Positions 31,601 to 42,659 are shown, counted from the stretch's first letter. The stretch: DNA of 64,000 bases from Lepidostoma basale (GCA_022606425.2 JAHDVF020000509.1:682001-746000), one strand, 5' to 3'. The notes: generated by a model not told the origin, from the letters alone. Numbers and translations are program-made.

Positions 31601-31910
31601 AGAAAATAAATAAAACACTTTGTATTTAACCACGATTGTGGTTATATTTATGGTTATTGTATTTGATACCAACTAGTTTCGCTTGGACCCAAGCTTCATC
31701 AGGACAGTATAACAACTCAACAAAAATACAAACTTTACATGTACATATAACAAACGGTGGTGAAATCAGAGGAGAGAGTGCGAGAGGGCATGTATTATTG
31801 TTTAGTTGTTATACTGCCGTGATGAAGGTTTGGTCCAAGCGAAACTATTTGTCATCAAATATAATAACCATACCGTGGTTAAATACAAAGTGTTTATTTA
31901 TTTTCTATTT
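31601..31910. repeat. Fold-back repeat with two facing hammerhead-like cores
   Basis: Arms AGAAAATAAATAAAACACTT and AAGTGTTTATTTATTTTCT mirror each other; then TGTATTTAACCACG/CGTGGTTAAATACA, and then the two cores. The outer CACTTTGTATTT..ACCACG end also appears at 43545-43600 and 46765-46880, so it defines a family. The middle is a 60-bp unique spacer. Confidence 0.8.
31671..31702 (-). ncRNA. Hammerhead-ribozyme-like core
   Basis: On the minus strand: CTGATGA (complement of 31696-31702), extra A, stem II GCTTGG/CCAAGC with loop GT, GAAA, then stem III palindrome ACTAGT and T at the cleavage position. Box 1 and box 2 are intact and stem II is perfect. The facing plus-strand core (31819-31849) has GTGATGA and a weaker stem II. 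Confidence 0.5.
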
Positions 31911-32454
31911 TTAAAATAAAAACGATTTCGCTCATTACCGACATTCTTTGCCGCAATTAAATAGCTCAATCACTAATAGTATATGTCTTTAAATATTCAT
32001 ATAGTAATATAAATCTACGAAAGCTATATTCGTGACTTTAAAATAGTAGCATAGTAAAGATATAAGTAATGACTAAACGATTATATCTCAAGTGCTCACT
32101 TGCTCATAGCACATTCCTGAACATAAAGCAGGAGCTGCGCAGAGCACATTAATGAGTTAATGCGAAAGACAGATACAAAATAGTTGAAATACCACTCTGC
32201 GGTCTCCACGTTTTTACTGCAGTCAACTAAGGCTGCTCACACACATGATCGTATAATTTTGCAACACACGCCGACACCGTACTGACAAACCTTAGAATAA
32301 AGTAAACATAATAAATATACGAGTATGTTTTTCATTGAGATTGTATCATATATATTCTAGACATGTGCAAATTCTATTGAGATAGTACTGCATTATTAAA
32401 ATGCACCAAAGCGCATAAACAAATTAGATTATTTATTGTTTCCGTTTCAAAAAA

Positions 32455-32745
32455 GGAAGACCGCGGGAAACGTGGCACGATGAAATAAATCAAATATTAA
32501 ATGTCGGATACGTGAGGAGAAATCGACGTAATTTTCTAGAAGTTTTATTATATTATATGGGAGTGACTTATGGTGTAATATCAGTGAGTGCTTTACTAGA
32601 ATGGTATCATATAATATTAGTGCATGACGCGATGTATGAATGTTGTGGAAGTGAGAGAAGTATGTCAGGAAAGAAAAGTGTGGCAGTCCATTATTTCTGC
32701 CTACCCCTTCGGAGAGACGGCGTGAGCGTTAATTAGTTACTTAAT
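32455..32745 (+). mobile_element. RTE-like 3' end interrupted by a family A arm
   Basis: GGAAGACCGCGGGAAACGTG, AATCAAATATTAAATGTCGG and GAGGAGAAATCGACGT match the RTE-like 3' end. From about 32529 to 32625 a foreign segment (TTTTCTAGAAGTTTTATTAT, ATATTATATGGGAGTGAC) follows, which is a family A arm. Then the RTE resumes: GCATGACGCGATGTATGAAT, GTATGTCAGGAAAGAAAAGT, GGAGAGACGGCGTGAGCGTT. The family A piece therefore arrived after the RTE copy. Confidence 0.75.
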
Positions 32746-32904
32746 TTACTTTTATTTATTAGATTTTGTTTGTTCTTTTGGAGCAACCTGTTCATCTCTT
32801 TGTCAGGGTTATAAAAACAAACGAATATAAAAGTGGATTAATCATAATATAAATAAACAAAAACCCAGATGTCGTCAAAAAAGAGAACGAGAAAATGTTG
32901 AATA

Positions 32905-33215
32905 GAAGAGAGCGAGAGAGGAATACTTCGATTCTCTCCGAAATCGAAATGTGCACGATGTGCATGCCCTAGAATGTTTCTAGATTATTTTGAATTATCT
33001 TCTGATTATTGCTGTATTATAATATAATAGTAAAATATATAAAACAAAAGGAGAACAATCTGGTGTTGTTATTTGTGTAATTTTTAACGCTTATGAAAAA
33101 TAAACATTTAAATGAATAGTTAAAACTTATTACTGAGTACGATTGTACAGTGAACCAAGTTTTTAAAGGGTAAAAAAAATTTACTCCCGTGAATATTTCA
33201 CGAGTTACTACTAGT
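32905..33215. repeat. Second copy of the unclassified 270-bp repeat
   Basis: Starts AGAGAGCGAGAGAGGAATAC and ends GTGAATATTTCACGAGTTAC, colinear with 4645-4910, with an insertion of about 40 bp near 33075-33120 relative to it. Confidence 0.65.
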
Positions 33216-33239
33216 TTTTTTTTATTCGTTGAATCCGTT

Positions 33240-33530
33240 TTCAGAAAATGTTCATCTGTGTGTGGCCACCGTTACCTGAAGAATTCCGCGAGATAAGCCA
33301 GCACTCACTGCGGATGGGGACGGATGGGGACGCGAGATCGTGGCGCTGGGGTCGTCCCGCAATCTCATCACAGCCGCGATTAATGTAATTAGTTTATGAC
33401 GGCTTTGTCGGGTTTTAATGAGCCAACTTTAAGGGAGCGAGATTTCAGCTGCAGATGAGAGCGGATTTCGGGTTCAAAATTGGAGAGACTTTTATGTTCA
33501 CAATGTACGTAACTAAGGGGAGTGCCCGGT
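33240..33530. other. GC-rich unique block
   Basis: Not a repeat seen elsewhere here. A minus-strand frame (about 33323-33405) reads LITLIAAVMRLRDDPSA and ISRPHPSPSA before a GTGAGT, which could be a short exon. The acceptor is weak and no neighbour exon fits, so I do not call a gene. GGATGGGGAC is tandemly duplicated at 33313-33334. Confidence 0.35.
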
Positions 33531-33700
33531 AATGGATCCCCTCATAGCAGGACCCCCCAGTTGCATTATGTTATTTCATAATTAATGGAAATTTTTCATG
33601 TAAAGTTTTTTACAGTCAAATATTTTAGTATCTCTCAAAACCGACCACATTAATGAAAATTTTGTATAAATATTTATATTGTATTAATATATACACAACA

Positions 33701-33984
33701 ATGATGAAGGGCTTCTGGGTCCGAAACATACTTGAATTTTTAATTAAAATTTTTTATATAAAGTTCATATTAATTTTAGATAAACTTAAGGCTAAGTTAT
33801 TAAAACACTGTTTTTTCTACTTTTGAGTTAATTTTTCTCGACATGTTTCGAAGGCTTACACCTTCATCATCGAGAGAACGATATCAACTAGATCTATTTT
33901 ATATCATTCTCCCGATGATGAAGGTGTAAGTTTTCGAAACATGTCGAGAAAACCGAACTCAAAAGTGGAAAAAACAGTGTTTTA
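33701..33984. repeat. Hammerhead-like core and adjacent fold-back palindrome
   Basis: 33701-33732 reads ATGATGA, A, GGgcttctgggTCC, GAAACATAC. The palindrome 33802-33984 has outer arms AAAACACTGTTTTTTCTAC and its complement, and carries facing cores. The minus core (33836-33875) has stem I TCTCG/CGAGA, box 1 ATGATGA (C changed to A), stem II GAAGG../CCTTC, GAAA, ACATGT, C. The plus core (33908-33949) is the same with stem II damaged. A related palindrome is at 58240-58400. Confidence 0.7.
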
Positions 33985-34079
33985 ATTTAAAAAAATTGGT
34001 ATTGTTTACAAAGTTTAAAAAACATCGTTCATTGTTCAAATATGTTTTAATTTAGTATATTTTGTATTTTTACTTAACA

Positions 34080-34190
34080 AACCATCACGCTCTCTCCCCA
34101 ATGGGGTGGGCAGAAAAAATAGACCACCACACTGTTTTTTTTCCGGCACAATCATTGGCAGGCTGGCTCTGCATCGTGGGAGATAAAATA
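34080..34190 (-). repeat. RTE-like 3' end fragment
   Basis: AACCATCACGCTCTCTCCCC, AATGGGGTGGGCAG and ACCACCACACTGTTTT is the 3' end of the RTE-like family on the minus strand, followed by a different sequence (AATCATTGGCAGGCTGG). Confidence 0.65.
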
Positions 34191-34689
34191 ATATCAGAAT
34201 TGAACAGTTATACATAACTCTGGATATCTTAATTGTATATATTATATAATGAAGTCGACAATATGAAAAATAAATGAGAAAATCAAAGTAAATTTCTCAA
34301 TATCTCCAGATTTACTGTTATCTTAAATTCTGTAGCGAGAAACCTGTCAAGAAGAGCCACGGGTAAGAGACAGAGAAGAAATTTCTTTATGGGACACCAT
34401 CTATTCATGGGTGAGCAAAGGAGAAAAGAAATAATGATAAAGAACGACTTTGTCGTTTTTCGTCCAAAACAGACGTTTTCGTCAATACTTGAGGGCTGAT
34501 CATAACAAAGGTGCCAAGTTTAATAAAAAGAGAAAACGAGTGAAGTGTATTTTACACGTAATATAAGGTATTATTGATGTATTTTTTATCGTGTTTTGAA
34601 ATATACACATAATTAAATGTTTTTAATATAATCAAATGATTTTACTGAAATCTATTGATGGAAGTTCATTTTAAATGATAATTAAATAA

Positions 34690-34790
34690 AACGATGTTTC
34701 TTAATTCCTTCCAATTTTGTCTTTATTCCGACAGCGACCGGTTTCGCCAAACTCGCTGGCATCAATAGACTGGTGAGTCAGCTTTATTAA
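34690..34790 (-). repeat. Fold-back family B-like arm
   Basis: On the minus strand: TTGATGCCAGCGAGTTTGGC, GAAACCGGTCGCTGTCGG. The hairpin and GAAAC are kept; box 1 is partly lost. Confidence 0.5.
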
Positions 34791-34915
34791 TTTATTATTT
34801 AATTAAATGTTGTCATTTTATTCTAACTACACGATGCGCGTGATAAAATAATTAGCGCTCAAATCTACCCGCAAATAAAGGGTTAAATAATATTTTTTTA
34901 TAACTAATTTTATAT

Positions 34916-35272
34916 ATGAACCAAGGTCTAATTAGGTGTACAAGAAGCTATATTAATAACTATGTATTCCCACATACATTCATACGCGAATATTTCACTG
35001 CCGACGACCCATATCTAAATGACTTTATTCTCAAACTTTTAGTTATGACGTATAATATGCCAGTGGCCAAGTCTCGCGGGTGTCCTTACAGCGCCGTGGA
35101 ACAAAAGTTCGGGAACAGTAGGCAACTTTATGGTCATCATATGAAACTCTGGCTCCGAACGTTATTTAGGAACCCTTGTTTTGTTTCAGCTGTCACTGAA
35201 AATACGCGAGATTCGTTATTCAAAACAAAAAAAAAAAATGAAAAACATTTCAGAGGAATTGCTTTAAACTGA
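34916..35272 (+). CDS. Unrecognised open frame of 118 codons
   Basis: Starts with ATG (MNQGLIRCTRSYINNYVF) and has no internal stop; it ends in a Lys/Asn-rich part around an A12 run. The middle (NMPVAKSRGCPYSAVEQKFG) does not match a family I know. GC content is higher than in the flanks. With an AT-rich genome of this size one such frame by chance is plausible, and it could equally be a piece of an unknown transposon. No splice partner was identified. Confidence 0.25.
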   Translation: MNQGLIRCTRSYINNYVFPHTFIREYFTADDPYLNDFILKLLVMTYNMPVAKSRGCPYSAVEQKFGNSRQLYGHHMKLWLRTLFRNPCFVSAVTENTRDSLFKTKKKNEKHFRGIALN

Positions 35273-35279
35273 AATGTAA

Positions 35280-36630
35280 AAAATAATCTAGTTGTAATGT
35301 TATATATAGATATATAAGGATTGCTTTTTAGGTTCCAGGCTGATTTAATTTACTCTAGATTATTAAACGCATCCTGTGTATATTTAACAAGCGAAACCGG
35401 TTGACTTTTAAACTAATTTTAATAAGATAATATGAACTTTTCCTCGCTAGAAGGACTAGAAAATGCAGCAATCTAGGGTCTGTAAATTTGACATTATTTA
35501 AGATAAATGATTGTTTTAGTAGTTGCAGAAATGCGTATACAAGTAGTTTATTCCTTTTTTTATTAATCGAACAAATACTCTTAAATCTTTAAATCTAAAA
35601 AATCACGTCTTAAAGGTTGTATTTATAAATAAATAAAAAAACACGTTTCTCATTACAGTGAAAAGATTTTATTCTATTGAAACAACAAATTTAGCGATAG
35701 AAACATAAAACTGGAGATTTTTTATTCGTATTAATTACTGAATACCTAGTTTCACAATCATAATTGTTCAAGAAACAATAAATATTATATGAACGTTATG
35801 CATTAGTACCTATTGAATAAATATTATAATTCGTATATATATTTATTAATAATAGAAAATATCACTGACCGGTTTCAACTAGCATGCTCAAACGATCGAA
35901 AAGCGTTAAATTATAAAAAAAAATTATAATCGAAACATACGATTTCACGAGATTTCTAGAGCCAGAGACCAGTAAAATATGATTTAAAAAATAAATACAG
36001 CGAATTTCACAAAAAAATATATTTAAATAAATATATATGTGAGTCGTCTTCGTGGATTACCCCGCGTAGAAACGCTGTAAATTTCGTGAAAAGTACATAA
36101 ATTCACTATAAACAAGAGAGCCCGCGACATTTTGTGTGGAGCAGTTGTGAGAAATGGCAGCTACGTGAAGAACGATGCGTGAAAACGGGAAAATGTAAGT
36201 AACAAGGGCTTTTCAGTTACCAAAAAGGAACATTAATGTGTAAAGGTGAAGCATGATCAATTGTCGGAACAATATTTTAGAACGAATTAATTGCGTAAAA
36301 TCGAGTATGCATGAAAATTTTAAATACCGATTGTTATTACTGATTATTTTTTAGTAAAAACAATGATAAATTTTACCGAAGGTTAAGGAACACTGTTTAA
36401 TTCCATTATAATTTGGATCATAACTATTATCACTGTGTAATCCACTTTCATTTATTAGTTTTAGTTATTCAATGAGGTAATTAAAAATCACTTAATTTTG
36501 TATTTTACTTTCTATTTTATGTGAACAGAACCTTCACAATAACTACATAAATGAATTTCCTTACCGAATACGTAATGTCAACTACAAAATGAAATTTCTT
36601 CTCGAGAAAACTGAAATATTAAGAAATTAA
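35280..36630. other. AT-rich sequence; possible noncoding exon
   Basis: 36100-36190 is GC-richer and ends at a strong donor-like GTAAGT (36195), with short upstream ATG frames only. It could be a 5' untranslated exon of a plus-strand gene, but nothing downstream supports this. 35755-35800 is the isolated distal end of family A. Confidence 0.3.
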
Positions 36631-37085
36631 TACGAATAAAAACGTCAGTTTTCTAGAAGTTCTATTTTATTTTAAGTGAATGGCATGTTTCGCCCTTCCA
36701 ATGCATTATCAAATGTCTAATATTAACCACAATAGGTATTTAGGTATCATACTCGTATAATATATAAGATATAAAAAATATTTATAAATATTTGTTACAA
36801 ATATTTATAAATATTTTTATTTCGCCTTGCGAGGGCATTCAATCAAACATCTCTTAAGAGTAGCAGAAATGAGAACATTGCGAGCTATTGTGGGGAGAAC
36901 CCTTAGAGATAGGATAACCAATGAAGAAATTCGGAAATCCTGCAAAATTGAAGACATAGTGAGATGAAGTAGGCAGAGAAGACGATTCTGGAGGGACCAC
37001 ATCGAGAGAATGGATCCAGCAATAATTCTTAAGATCGTGATGCATGAGACTCCAGAGGGCCGTCGACATCTGGATCTAAACCATT
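36630..37085. repeat. Family A left arm followed by a non-LTR fragment
   Basis: 36630-36720 is a family A left arm (AACGTCAGTTTTCTAGAAGT, CATGTTTCGCCC, CATTATCAAATGTC). 36840-37085 on the plus strand codes AEMRTLRAIVGRTLRDRITN, EEIRKSCKIEDIVR, stop, RQRRRFWRDHIERMDPA and HETPEGRRH. This is the same non-LTR family as 11560-11800 and 44115-45480. Confidence 0.7.
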
Positions 37086-37784
37086 AGCTTTTAGTTATGT
37101 CGGATTCCACAGATCGATATTTAAAAATTTCTTACGTGCATACAGATTAAAAAACACTTCAGTAAATAACTGAAGTTTCGTGATAGTTTGAATTTATGTA
37201 CGAGTATTATTATATATTGATAATTGAAACACAATTTAAAATTCCAACAAAACAAGCGTACATAGTTGAATCTTGTAATCTCCATACATGGCATGTCAAA
37301 ATGTTACCCAAAAATATTATTTCCATTCAAAACCATTCATTTTGTGTAGGAAAATTTTGTTTGATATTTAAATATTTGAGAAGATTAATGATAGCCTTTA
37401 TAACAGCCGGTGTTCGGATGGAGGCTGTCACTATAAACAGATTACCCGATGTTATTTCACTCGAGTTACCGTAATTAAAACATTAATTAGTTCACGTGAA
37501 CGTTCTTCAAAGAAAAGCTGTGATGAATAGAGAAAATCACGAACCTTTCAAGTTCAGCTACTTTAACAATCCCTGACTTGGGAAACTCGTGTGTATGTAG
37601 ATCTTATTTGAAACTAAAAGAGAAGTTTGCGTAAATTCAGTCAAACAATGTGCCTCTAAGAATTTTCTTACACAATGATAAATTTATCCAACGGAAATTA
37701 TTTTTCAAAATATTACATATTAATAATTGAATATTTTTTTTCCGATGATTACTTTTAATCATAATCAATCAGCTTCATTGTAAT

Positions 37785-37990
37785 TAATACGAATAATTAC
37801 GTTTGTTTTCTCGAAGTTTTGTTTTATTTTATGGAAATAGCATGTTTCACCTTGCGAAAGCATTATCTACTGTATCATTTGATAATATTTCAGCAAAGAA
37901 AAATACGTTATTCGCATAAAATATAATAAAATTTACTGAAAATAAACGTTATATTATTTCTTGAATATTGCTCAAGAAACAATAAATAAG
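37785..37990. repeat. Family A fold-back, full palindrome
   Basis: The left arm (AATACGAATAATTACGTTTG, CATGTTTCACCTTGCG), centre (TGTATCATTTGATAAT) and right arm (CATAAAATATAATAAAATTT) are followed by the distal end TGCTCAAGAAACAATAAATA. Confidence 0.8.
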
Positions 37991-38084
37991 TTTCAATTGA
38001 AGATTGCATTGAAGATGGTATGTAAAGTAACGAAACTAGTTAAAGACATCTACAAATAATCGATAATTGTTGTAACTATAAATA

Positions 38085-38525
38085 AATCGAACTTTTAGAA
38101 GAAGTAAGGAACGAATCATGATAAATGCAGAGGAAAGAAGAACTTTTAGACGAATGTGTAGTATTATATATCTTATATTGTATAGTGTAAAGATACAGAT
38201 ATATAAGAAGTAAGAGCAGTACGAACGAAAACTTAAAAAAAATTAATGAATGGATTGGACGCATAAAAAAATGAGCTGAAAGTGAAAAAATATACGTTAT
38301 CGATGTGAATGAAGCATATATTCGGGGAAAACTGGAGAGAAAAAAACGTGGCATGATCAAATCAATCAAATTTCCCATGTCGATCACGTGAGAAATAGAA
38401 ATCGACGCGCGTGAATAACTCGATGGAAGTGTTATGGAGTTGACAAAAGTATGTCAGCATACAATATACTAGTACATCTTGTCTGCCTACTTAATTGAGA
38501 AATGGCATGAATGTTGGCTAGTAAG
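38085..38525 (+). pseudogene. RTE-like C-terminal copy, heavily decayed
   Basis: Traces of TAGACGAATGTGTAG, GAAAAAATATACGTTATCGA, GTGGCATGATCAAATCAATC, GAGAAATAGAAATCGACGCG and AGTATGTCAGCATAC keep the RTE-like order. Many indels and stops. Confidence 0.7.
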
Positions 38526-38644
38526 GAATTGAAAGAATAAATAAAAGGCCACAAAATTAAAAGAATAATGAAAAATAAATCGATCCAGTTCATCGCTTAT
38601 ATTGTGGTATATTTTCGTCAATATTTAAACGCTTTTACACTCCA

Positions 38645-39085
38645 ACAACAACAAACTATCACGCCGTTTCTCTGAAAGGGTAGGAAGAGAGAACGCCTGC
38701 CACAATCCTCTATGCTTAAACACCTCTCTAGCTTCCTCTGCATTCATACAGCGAGTCATGCACGCACGTCGATTTTTCCGACATCTAACATGGCCTACCT
38801 TTAAAATTTAATCAATTTGATCAAACTATGTTTTCCTAGGTCTTCCTCGACTTCGTACTCCATTCACGTCGTTAACGTATACTTTCTTAACAATTATTTA
38901 TTCATACATGCGTTCCATATATTCATACCAACGCAGTGACCTTTTCATAAGTTTGTTCATAATTCTTTCTTCCACTCTTACATTCCTTCCTGATAATACG
39001 TTTTAAAATTCTGTTGTTCATCGTTTTGCCAAACACATGATCAAGGAATCTCATTTCACCGCATTTATTCTGCTCTGCATTTGCT
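38645..39085 (-). pseudogene. RTE-like C-terminal copy, inverted and decayed
   Basis: On the plus strand AAACTATCACGCCGTTTCTC marks the element's 3' end. CATTCATACAGCGAGTCATG, CACGCACGTCGATTTTTCCG, GTCTTCCTCGACTTCGTACT and TCGTTAACGTATACTTTCTT follow. It belongs to the 'KVGHVR' subfamily (ACCTTTAAAATTTAATCAAT). It faces the copy at 38085-38525 tail to tail. Confidence 0.75.
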
Positions 39086-39529
39086 TGAACGTAAGAATAC
39101 TTTATTTTTTATATAAATTCAGTTAAATACAACAAAAATTATCGCGTTTAAATTAAGAATGAAGTTCTCAAAAATTTACCCAATTCATAAAGACCTGGCA
39201 ATGAAACTTTCGCCCTACATCTTCTCCATAAAATGAAAAGATTTTAAAAAAAGTTTTCACAAAATTCTTGTTTAATACCTTTTGTCCGTAAAACTTTGAC
39301 AAAGGAGGGAGGGTTTTAAAGGTTTATCGGTGTGCTTCAAACTTTAAAACAATATTTTTTAATGTCAGACCCATTTGGCATCATACCGCTAAATGTAGAT
39401 ATACTAAGATGAATGCAATATCCACGTAACTCAATATTAATCAGTAAGAAAAAAAATCCACTATAAAAAAAACTGTTTATCGCACCAATTATGCTCAAAG
39501 TGTGACATTTTCCACCTGAACGAATATTC

Positions 39530-39555
39530 CCACTCTCTCTCTCTCTCTCGCTCTT
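39530..39555 (+). repeat. CT dinucleotide microsatellite
   Basis: About nine to ten CT units ending in CGCTCTTAC; no link to a gene is seen. Confidence 0.85.
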
Positions 39556-39689
39556 ACAATTTGTTAGCCTGAATAAACAAGCATGGTTTACTATTCAGCT
39601 TTAATATTTCATGTTGATTGTATATTGAACAATCAATAATTAAAAGTCGAAATACGAATGTAAACTAAATTTTCGTACGAAGCATTCAC

Positions 39690-39910
39690 TTTGTGGTAGG
39701 ACATTTAAAAAAAAGTATTATATATTTTAAAAATAAAATTAAAATAAAAACACTGTACTTTGTTTTTATTGCTGCACCCAGTTATTACGAAGCCCTGAAA
39801 AAGATTGGGTACAAGCAAAACTAGTCGGCAATTAAAATAACCGCATAGTAGTGAAAAACAAGGTGCAGTGTTTTTATTTTAATTGTATTTTAAATATAAA
39901 TAATAATAAA
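39690..39910. repeat. Fold-back repeat related to 195-330
   Basis: AAAAACACTGTACTTTGTTT and its mirror ACAAGGTGCAGTGTTTTTAT flank a core reading CCTGAAAAAGATTGGGTACA, AGCAAAACTAGTCGG. That is a damaged version of the CTGA..hairpin..GAAAC layout of 31671-31702 (stem III ACTAGT kept). Confidence 0.65.
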
Positions 39911-39914
39911 AAAC

Positions 39915-40085
39915 GAATGTAAACGCCCGATGTCTAGAATGACATGTTTCGCCTATATAAGGCATTATCAAATGTCATTATACATACATTTGATAATGTC
40001 TTATATATACCATATGAAACATGCCATTCCCATAAAATATAATAAAACTTCTAAAAACAGACGCTCTAATTCGTTTTAATTATGT
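39915..40085. repeat. Family A fold-back
   Basis: Short outer left arm, AATGACATGTTTCGCC, ATTATCAAATGTCATTA, then the mirrored ACATTTGATAATGTC, ATGAAACATGCCATTCCC, AAAACTTCTAAAAACAGACG. Confidence 0.8.
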
Positions 40086-40604
40086 ACCTAATATTATTTC
40101 AATAATTTTAAATTGAGTTGTGTCGCTATGCAATAATACTTCGCATGCCCTCGCAAGTACAAAAGTAGAAACAATTTAAGAAAGCATTACAATAAATCTG
40201 AAATAATCAGGGTCAGTAATAAACACGAACATGGGCGAATGGGGCGCGGAACGTGGGGGATGGAAATAGTTCATTTTATTTAGTCTCTGACCTTGTTAGG
40301 GGTCAGGCCACGGGCGTAACTCACCCGGTGGGGGCACTAAAGAAATTTTGTGAACACGTTGCCTCTTTAAAGTCAAATAGATTAATAGGTTCAACGAATT
40401 TGTTTATATACAACCCTAACACAACTCCGAGGGGTGGAAGCAGGAAGTGCTGGTGTGAAATAGTTTCACGTAATATTATGAAATAAATCGCTTTTATGTT
40501 ACTTCATTATTTTAAACTTGTGTAAACCATATATAAATTTATTTTAGAAGGTCTGCTATAAATTGTTATAACACTCCCTGACGCACACTTACACATAATT
40601 AACA

Positions 40605-40960
40605 GTATAGCTAACTAACTAACCGTTAATACTCACGCCGTTTCCTCAGAGAGAAAGGCAGAGATGATAGACCGCCACATTGCTCTGTCCTGACATACCT
40701 CACAAGATTCCTCTACGTCTATGCATCGTAACACGTACGCTCGTCGATTGTTTATACTTACAATGTGGCTGCCTTTTAGTAATTGACTAGTTTATCAAGT
40801 TATAAATATTGATAGAAAAAATGTTTGTTTTATAGAAGTTTCTGTATGTTTTATAGAAGTCCGATATGTTTTGCTATACAAATGGGATATTTGATAATGC
40901 CACAGAAAGGCGTCATATCTCAAAATAAAACTTCTGAAAAATGAACGTTTTAATAAATGT
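40605..40960. repeat. RTE-like 3' end (minus) and a family A copy
   Basis: 40605-40800: AACTAACTAACCGTTAATAC, TCACGCCGTTTCC, CTGTCCTGACATACCTCACA and CACGTACGCTCGTCGATTG give the RTE 3' end inverted. 40810-40960: GTTTTATAGAAGTTTCTGTA, TATGTTTTGCTATACA, TTTGATAATGCCACAGAAAG and ATCTCAAAATAAAACTTCTG give a decayed family A palindrome. Confidence 0.68.
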
Positions 40961-40969
40961 GGAAATTTT

Positions 40970-41970
40970 TGTTTTAAAAATTCAAAGGAGCTGTTTGATT
41001 GTCCAGTTCTTATGAATTATCCGAGAACTTTGCGACTGTGAGTTTTATTATGTATAACTATTTAATAATATTTTATGTAATTAAATGTGATAGCATACGT
41101 TATATTTATATGAAATTATAAAATATTTAAATAAGGCTAGATTAGCAAAGAGTAAAACTCAAAGGTGATCTTGAGCCATCGAGAGAAAGCTCTGACATTG
41201 AATATCGAAACTACGGAATGTCAAAAAGGCAATGAAAAGTTCATAACGCGAGTTTATTACTCCTCTTTAAACCGAGCTATTAAAACAATTGAACATGCAA
41301 ACCAGGGTTTTTGTGCGGGTAAAGCTGATTTATGCCTTTGAGCAGAGCTTGCATAACTACAAAAGCACATTTTAATGTACTTTTAACTATTTCAATTTCA
41401 AATTATTATAGTCGAAAGTTATTTGAGGAATGTGAAATTGGATAACTTTGTTAAAAATAACCAAAAGCTCGTTATCTTATTTTATACGGACAACAACTAT
41501 TTCACATAAAATATTATTTCTAGTGTACATACTATAAAAAAGAGGTGAATCTGTTTATATTATATAACACTTCGAAAACTTTTTTATTTTAATACAAGCG
41601 TAACGTCAAAATATGAATAACACTGCCAAATTAATATTTTATTTGTTAATCAAAGAAGAAGATAAAATTTAATTACTACTTTGGTTATAAAATATGAAAA
41701 AATTAGTTAAGGTTTATTTAATAAAACATACTTATTTCAATTTTACATACCGCTCTAACTTAGCCTGTAAACAGAGATACATACATATAGATAAACTGCG
41801 CATACTTTACATAGGAGAAACTACATGGAGTAATATCGTGTTTAAATTACTTTCTCGCCAACACAATTATGAGAAAGACAACATGACCTGTTCCCACATA
41901 CGCCTTATCTACTTTCTACATAATAACATCATAAATAACATATGTATATTTTGTTTTTATTTGTGAATAA
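40970..41970. other. AT-rich sequence, nothing recognised
   Basis: No repeat core. The plus-strand open frame 41694-41966 is AT-driven (Asn/Ile/Tyr-rich) and not credible as a gene. Confidence 0.4.
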
Positions 41971-42130
41971 AATGTTATTATGAAAGTCTTTTGATAATGC
42001 CTTAGCAAAGCGAAACATGTCATTCCTAAAAAATACAACAAAGCTTTTAGAAAACAGACGTTTCTATTCGTATTGATTATTGAAAATGGAGTTTACTATC
42101 ATTGTACCAGAAACAATAAATATGTTATGT
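41970..42130 (+). repeat. Family A right arm with distal end
   Basis: GTCTTTTGATAATGCCTTAG, CAAAGCGAAACATGTCATTC, ACAAAGCTTTTAGAAAACAG, ACGTTTCTATTCG, then TGGAGTTTACTATCATTG and AGAAACAATAAATATG. One of the cleanest right arms. Confidence 0.8.
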
Positions 42131-42284
42131 TTTCTATTCTAGTAAAACAAAATATTACTTAACTACTTGTATATTGATAATTTACTGATATATCCTTAAA
42201 AATGTCATAATCTCTAAGTGAACGCATAAAATAACAGAATTAATTAAATAATACATTTTAAAACTTAATCTATATTCTGTTTAT

Positions 42285-42575
42285 CTCCCTAGCCATATCT
42301 CCACTGCTGAATGTAGGCCTCTTCAAACATTCTCCGTTTTACTCTATCCTGCGCGACTCTCATCCATCTTCTTTTCCAGACTGGAATTATATCGTCAGTC
42401 CATCTTTTTTGAAGTCGACCGGTGTCCTTTTTCTCTTTCATGGTCCACATGTCAAGACTCTGGGTGCCTATCTATCTGTTCCCTATCTGGCAACATATCC
42501 TGCCCATCTCCACTTCAGTTTGGCAACACGGTCTATCACATCGACAAGCTTTGTCCGGTGTCAGAGTTTATATTA
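42285..42575 (-). pseudogene. Non-LTR C-terminal fragment, same family as 11095-11485
   Basis: Minus-strand frame pieces: KLVDVIDRVAKLKWRWAGY, VLTCGP, DDIIPVWKRRWMRVAQDRVK and RRMFEEAYIQQW. The 'LKW.WAG' and 'W...AQDR..W....EA+.Q.W' signatures match 11095-11485. Stops are present. Confidence 0.72.
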
Positions 42576-42659
42576 GAAACTAAATTAAATGTATGACTAA
42601 GAATGTATGTAAATTTCTTATCACAAATAAAATAAAATGTTAATAGAAACTTTTACTTA

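Noticed and set aside
33323..33405. Possible short minus-strand coding exon before GTGAGT
   Set aside because: The acceptor is weak, the reading frame has no recognisable domain and no neighbouring exon fits its phase.
36100..36200. Possible 5' untranslated exon ending at GTAAGT
   Set aside because: Only a donor-like site and GC shift support it; no downstream exon or coding start is identifiable.
41694..41966. 90-codon plus-strand frame
   Set aside because: Product is dominated by Asn/Ile/Tyr/Lys as expected from AT-rich noncoding DNA, with no domain.
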